From Sedimentisphaerales bacterium (GTDB lineage: Bacteria; Planctomycetota; Phycisphaerae; Sedimentisphaerales; SM23-30), in the NCBI GenBank assembly GCA_016934515.1, contig JAFGSR010000134.1:1-38218 (forward strand): a stretch of 38,218 nt of DNA. The letters are read 5' to 3'. The notes beneath the pieces are model-generated. The model worked only from the letters and a program-made list of their open reading frames with translations, was not told the origin of the DNA and ran no database searches. Made by a program: the position numbers and the translations under genes. Below are positions 34,243-38,218 of this stretch, in pieces; within the stretch, counting starts at the first letter, position 1; each line of letters begins with the position of its first letter.

Positions 34243-37032
34243 TCACTTCGCCACAATATTCACCAACCGATTCTTAATCACAATAACCTTCAAAATTTCC
34301 TTGCCATCGGTCTCCGCCAGTATCTTGATCGAATTCAGAGCTTTTTGCCTAATGCTCTCCTCGTCACTGTTCGCCGCGACGGTGATCTTATCCTTGATCT
34401 TGCCGTTAACCTGCACCGCCAGTTCGACCTCCGGATCCTGAGTCAGCTCCGGCTTATAACTCGGCCACGGCTCATAAGCCACGCTCTCCGTATGCCCCAG
34501 CCGCTGCCAGAGTTCCTCTGCAATATGCGGGGCAAACGGCGACAACAGCTTCACAAAAATTTCAATCGCCGACCTGCTTCGCTGCTTCAACCGCAGAAAT
34601 TCATTCACAAAAATCATCATCTGCGAAATCGCCGTGTTAAATGCCATCGCTTCAATATCGTCGCGCACCTTTTTAATAGTCTTGTGCAGCAGCCGCAGCG
34701 ACGCATCGTCCGGCTCGCAATCGGTAATCGCTTCGCTAACCTTACCGTCCGCACCGACAATCATCCGCCACGCCTTTTGCAAAAACCGCTGCACTCCCGG
34801 CACATCCCGCGTATTCCAGGGCTTCGATGCATCCAGCGGCCCCATAAACATCTCGTACAGCCGAAACGTGTCCGCTCCATATTCAGAGATTATTTCGTTG
34901 GGGTTGACCACGTTTTTCAAACTCTTCGACATCTTCTCGACCGTCTCCGCTAACTCCTCACCCGTCTCTTTATGCCGCGGCTTATCGCCCGACAAATCCA
35001 CATCAGCATAACCAATGCACACCCCACGCTTATCACGATAAGCAAAACTGCGAATCATTCCCTGGTTGAACAACTTACCAAACGGTTCAACCGTGCTGAC
35101 ATAACCCAGATCGAAAAGCACCTTGTGCCAGAACCGCGCGTAAAGCAGATGCAGCACCGCGTGTTCCGCCCCGCCGATATAAAGATCCACCCCGCCGCAC
35201 GGATTAGCCTCGCTCGGCGCCATCCAGTATTTTTCAATATCACTGTTCACAAATTCACTGCTGTTGCCGTTGTCCATGTAACGTAGATAATACCAACAAC
35301 TGCCCGCCCATTGCGGCATCGTGTTCAGCTCCCGTTTGGCCGCACCCTTACAATTAGGACAACTGGTTTTAACCCAATCGGTCAACTTACCCAACGGCGG
35401 ACTCGGCGGCGAATCCGGATCATCCGAAGACGCCGGCGAAAAATCATCCATCTCCGGCAACTCCAACGGCAACTGATCTTCATTCAAACTCACCACCCCG
35501 CATTTTTCACAATGCACAATCGGGAACGGCTCGCCCCAGTATCGCTGCCGACTGAACAACCAGTCCCGCAGCTTATAGTTCACCGCCGCCCGCCCCAGAT
35601 CGTTCTCCTCCAGCCATTCCGTAATCTGCTGCTTGAATTCCGCCGTACTCAACCCGTCGAACTTCCCGCTATTTACCGCGATCCCGTCATCAACGTAACC
35701 CCGCCAGTCAATCCCTTCCGGCGGCTGAACCACCTCAATAATCGGCAGACCAAATTTCTCCGCAAATTCAAAGTCCCGCGTATCATGCGCCGGCACCGCC
35801 ATGATCGCCCCCGTTCCGTAACCCATCATCACATAATCCGCCACCCAGATCGGTATCCGCTCCTCGTTCACCGGGTTAATCGCGTAACCACCGGTAAACA
35901 CCCCCGTCTTGTCCTTAGTCTCCGCCGTCCGCTCCAATTCCGATTTCCGCGCCGTCTGCGAAACATATTCCTCCACCGCACTTTTCTGCTCCGCCGTCAC
36001 CAACTGATCCACCAGCGGATGCTCCGGTGCCAGCACCATGTATGTCGCCCCGAACAGCGTATCAGGCCGCGTCGTATAAACCTCGATGAATTCCTCACAA
36101 CCATCAACCGCAAAACTAACCTCCGCCCCGGTCGATTTACCAATCCAGTTCCGCTGCATAATCTTAATCGACTCCGGCCAGTTCACTTTCTCGATGTCCT
36201 CCAGCAGCCGCTCCGCATAAGCCGTAATCCGCAGCATCCACTGCTTCAACGCCCGCCGAAACACCGGATGATTACCGCGATCGGAACGCCCCTCGTTGGT
36301 AACTTCCTCATTCGCCAGCACCGTCCCCAATTTCGGACACCAGTTAACCGGAACCTCCGCCATATACGCAAGTCGTTGATTATCAATAATCTCCCGCTGC
36401 CGATCCGGCTCCAGTTCATCATATTTCAAACAACCAATCGGCTCACCCGAAAGAGCATTGATGCCATGAACTTCATCGTAAATTATTTCATCGAAAGGAG
36501 ATACGAGATATTCACCCGATTCGAGTTTGTGGATTAGTTCGCTGATCGGCCGCGCTGCTTTGACCGAAGGATCGAACCAACTGTTAAACATCTTCAGAAA
36601 AATCCACTGAGTCCAACAGTAATAATCGACATCCGTGGTCGCTAGCCGCCGGGACCAGTCGTAGGAAAATCCGAACATTTTGATCTGTTTTTCGATGTTA
36701 GCGATGTTCTTAGCGGTGGTTTCGCGGGGATGGACGCCATGCTCGACCGCGTACTGCTCGGCCGGCAGGCCGAACGCGTCGTAACCCATGGGGTGCAAGA
36801 CGTTATAGCCGTTCATCCGTTTGTAGCGGGAAACAATGTCGCTGGCGGTGTAGCCTTCCGGGTGGCCGACGTGCAGACCGTCGCCGGAGGGGTAGGGGAA
36901 CATGTCCAGGATGTAATATTTTGGTTTGTCAGAGTGGTTTTTTGCGGCGAAAGTTTGGTTTTTTTGCCAGAAATCCTGCCATTTTCGCTCAATTGTAGTG
37001 AAATCGTAAAAGCCTGGGTCGTTTTCAGCCAT
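34243..37032 (-). CDS. leuS: Leucyl-tRNA synthetase
   Basis: 929 residues, somewhat longer than the usual ~820-880. It charges tRNA-Leu in the cytoplasm. The class I signatures are the HIGH-type motif HVGH at residues 54-57 (DGLHVGHPEGYTASD) and KMSKS at 700-704 (EKMSKSLKNVVNPN). The bacterial N-terminus IERKWQDFW and FPYPSGDGLH is normal, and the CP1 editing domain is present (EVYTTRPDTLFGATYM, MAVPAHDTRDFEFA). The C-terminus NRLVNIVAK is the expected family ending and is shared with the sialidase-like gene. The ATG at 37032 has AAGGAAAA upstream. Base composition changes sharply along the gene: the 5' part (right end) is G-rich on the plus strand, and the rest C-rich. Confidence 0.96.
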   Translation of the reverse strand: MAENDPGFYDFTTIERKWQDFWQKNQTFAAKNHSDKPKYYILDMFPYPSGDGLHVGHPEGYTASDIVSRYKRMNGYNVLHPMGYDAFGLPAEQYAVEHGVHPRETTAKNIANIEKQIKMFGFSYDWSRRLATTDVDYYCWTQWIFLKMFNSWFDPSVKAARPISELIHKLESGEYLVSPFDEIIYDEVHGINALSGEPIGCLKYDELEPDRQREIIDNQRLAYMAEVPVNWCPKLGTVLANEEVTNEGRSDRGNHPVFRRALKQWMLRITAYAERLLEDIEKVNWPESIKIMQRNWIGKSTGAEVSFAVDGCEEFIEVYTTRPDTLFGATYMVLAPEHPLVDQLVTAEQKSAVEEYVSQTARKSELERTAETKDKTGVFTGGYAINPVNEERIPIWVADYVMMGYGTGAIMAVPAHDTRDFEFAEKFGLPIIEVVQPPEGIDWRGYVDDGIAVNSGKFDGLSTAEFKQQITEWLEENDLGRAAVNYKLRDWLFSRQRYWGEPFPIVHCEKCGVVSLNEDQLPLELPEMDDFSPASSDDPDSPPSPPLGKLTDWVKTSCPNCKGAAKRELNTMPQWAGSCWYYLRYMDNGNSSEFVNSDIEKYWMAPSEANPCGGVDLYIGGAEHAVLHLLYARFWHKVLFDLGYVSTVEPFGKLFNQGMIRSFAYRDKRGVCIGYADVDLSGDKPRHKETGEELAETVEKMSKSLKNVVNPNEIISEYGADTFRLYEMFMGPLDASKPWNTRDVPGVQRFLQKAWRMIVGADGKVSEAITDCEPDDASLRLLHKTIKKVRDDIEAMAFNTAISQMMIFVNEFLRLKQRSRSAIEIFVKLLSPFAPHIAEELWQRLGHTESVAYEPWPSYKPELTQDPEVELAVQVNGKIKDKITVAANSDEESIRQKALNSIKILAETDGKEILKVIVIKNRLVNIVAK
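34245..34273. repeat. Shared gene-end repeat, copy in leuS
   Basis: The partner of 32267-32295. Because NRLVNIV is a normal LeuS ending, this is more likely the donor copy. Confidence 0.8.
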
Positions 37033-37363
37033 TTTGGGTATTTTCCTTATTATTTGATTATTAACAGCTTACGAACACTATATTTACACCCATTTAGCTG
37101 AAATATCAATGGCGGATTCGGTATAGCGGGAAATTGGGTCCGGTAAAGTTGGGGTGCGGTCCGGAAAGGTGGGGATTATGGTAAAGTTTACCGGTTATGC
37201 CTATCTTTCCTAAATTAACACCTATTTCAGGACGATATCAGCGATAGAAAGGTCTTTCGGCGGAGAAATCCGGTGTTTTCTGGAAGGGCAGCAGAGGAAA
37301 CCTTTGATTGATTGGCGAGTTATAACTGCTTGCTTAGGAAGAGTTTACGGAAAGGAAGAAATC
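37033..37363. other. Divergent spacer between leuS and the second PilZ gene
   Basis: The plus strand is G/T-rich at 37110-37180, with GTAAAGTTGGGGTGCGG and GGAAAGGTGGGG, echoing the left edge of the window. On the minus strand TTGATA near 37113 lies 17 bases from a poor -10 (TAAATA); a TATAGT is present at a wrong distance. An in-frame TTG at 37304 behind AGAGGAAA could start the PilZ gene earlier. Confidence 0.35.
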
Positions 37364-37705
37364 GTGGTTTGTGTTAACGAACAGAGGAAAGCTAGACGAT
37401 CGGCGGTGCATTGGCCGGTGAGTGTTTGGCATCCAACGGCAGCACGTTTTTTTAACGGCTCCAGCGTGAATGTCTCCAGTGGGGGAGCGTTGGTGGAGTT
37501 GCCGATGAAGGCTCCGATCAGGGAAGGTCAGGATATTGAGGTTAATTTTCCGCGTAAAGAGACGCTAACGAAAGAAAAAGGCAGCAGTGCCCGGATTAAA
37601 ACTGCACGGGTGGTGAGAATTGATCGGGAAGATACCTTGCAATCGGCGAATATTAAGGTTGCGCTTAACTTTTGTGCCAGTAATGAGTTAGCGGAAGTTT
37701 TTTAG
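37364..37705 (+). CDS. PilZ-domain protein
   Basis: About 113 residues from the GTG at 37364, chosen because AAGGAAG lies just upstream; starting at the TTG at 37304 would add 20 residues that do not look like part of the domain. The cyclic di-GMP binding elements are QRKARR at residues ~7-12 and NVSSGG in the middle. The beta-barrel segment (IEVNFPRKE, RVVRIDRE, KVALNF) follows. A soluble single-domain effector of cyclic di-GMP is the likely role; the partner is unknown. It is similar in layout to the PilZ protein at 15603-15965 but clearly a different gene. Confidence 0.75.
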   Translation: MVCVNEQRKARRSAVHWPVSVWHPTAARFFNGSSVNVSSGGALVELPMKAPIREGQDIEVNFPRKETLTKEKGSSARIKTARVVRIDREDTLQSANIKVALNFCASNELAEVF

Positions 37706-38218
37706 GGGCCAGGGTTCGGGGGATAGGATTTAGGGGGTAGGGTTCAGGGGATAAGGGGCGGAATTATCTTAGAAATCCTAATTTCTAAATCCTAAATTAT
37801 AAACAAATTCAAATTTCATAATGTTCAACACGGAACGCAGCGGAGAGCCCGGTACGGAAATTCAAAACATGCTTTTGCTTGAGACGATCTTTTGGTCGGT
37901 GGTGGTGCAGACGACTCGGCGGGGCATTTTAAGGCAGGGCAGGTGGGAACGTAAGTGCTTAATTTACGTGTTGCAAAATCGGCCACATTATTAGATATGC
38001 AGTGTCCAATATGTGGCTGAAAATGAGGCGCTAAATAGCAGTTTTGTCCATTAAGATAGGTAAGATGTAACGATTATAGCGTGTCAAAAGCGCGACAAAA
38101 GTGGGCCAAAAGTGAGAAAAGATGAAATTTGGTCAAAAAAGACGCCTGCGTCAAAAGTCGTTCGCCACAAAAACCATTATAATATATTGTAAATTAAGGT
38201 ATTTATGGCAATTTTAGG
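37706..38218. repeat. Right edge: repeat words and short palindromes, no gene
   Basis: 37706-37800 holds repeated GGGTTCGGGGGATAGGATTT-like phrases, followed by AAATCCTAAATTATAAAC and CAAATTCAAATTTCATAATG. A 7-bp inverted repeat GCCACAT/ATGTGGC lies at 37982-38017. At 38081-38120 a CAAAAGYG motif is repeated (TGTCAAAAGCGCGACAAAAG, then GGGCCAAAAGTGAG); its first part is the reverse complement of 100-117. No coding frame is supported. Confidence 0.5.

Noticed and set aside
35311-36537. 408-codon plus-strand frame opposite leuS
   Set aside because: leuS is unmistakable on the minus strand; this frame is Arg/His/Pro-rich and without a domain.

Overview
The window looks like chromosomal DNA of a Gram-negative, polysaccharide-degrading bacterium, most probably a member of the Planctomycetota (Phycisphaerae/Sedimentisphaerales-like). 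This is inference. It rests on kdsB (CMP-Kdo synthesis, hence an LPS-type outer membrane), secreted carbohydrate-active enzymes with discoidin-like domains, DUF1844 and DUF2617 proteins, short helix-turn-helix/receiver proteins, and intergenic spaces full of degenerate 'word-like' repeats. I found no rRNA, tRNA, CRISPR array, transposase, integrase or phage gene.

Layout. 0.4-8.0 kb, minus strand: a HEAT-repeat exported protein and a 264-aa membrane-anchored protein form one unit with its own promoter. Downstream lies a tightly chained unit of a CoA-disulfide-reductase-like flavoprotein, a 48-codon gene remnant and a secreted DUF4091-type glycoside-hydrolase-like protein. 8.4-10.3 kb, plus strand: a flippase-like LPG_synthase_TM protein and plsY. 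10.3-16.0 kb, minus strand: glutamine-dependent nadE, a PcrA/UvrD helicase, a DUF2617 protein and a PilZ protein. 16.6-25.9 kb, plus strand: kdsB, a GH51/GH127 arabinofuranosidase pair, a divergent pyrG, a DUF1844 protein and a lipoprotein SppA-type peptidase. 25.9-27.9 kb, minus strand: a fused GT4-GT2 glycosyltransferase. 28.3-31.8 kb, plus strand: an NAD-dependent sugar epimerase, a cyclophilin-fold protein, class II fructose-bisphosphate aldolase and a pseudo-receiver regulator. 32.3-37.0 kb, minus strand: a small membrane protein with a sialidase-like protein, then leuS. 37.4-37.7 kb, plus strand: a second PilZ protein.

How the genes fit together. Most genes are housekeeping (nadE, helicase, kdsB, pyrG, sppA, fba, leuS, plsY). 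The accessory theme is polysaccharide use: GH51 and GH127 have export signals and lie 43 bp apart, which suits joint release of L-arabinose from plant or algal arabino-oligosaccharides. The DUF4091-like and sialidase-like proteins are further exported enzymes. The fused glycosyltransferase and the epimerase sit side by side and divergently, and probably serve surface-glycan synthesis.

Most unusual observations: (1) an ~88-bp fragment of the 264-aa gene is duplicated on the far side of the flavoprotein gene, where it forms a chained mini-ORF; (2) seven 17-bp tandem repeats lie upstream of the helicase promoter; (3) the CTP synthase has Cys in place of the glutaminase-triad Glu, and an altered KxDPY motif; (4) the receiver domain has Asn for the phospho-acceptor Asp and Arg for the conserved Lys; (5) the 3' ends of leuS and the sialidase-like gene are nearly identical over 29 bp; (6) the same dispersed repeat supplies the C-terminal codons and stops of two neighbouring genes; (7) strand composition flips sign inside pyrG-sppA and again inside leuS.
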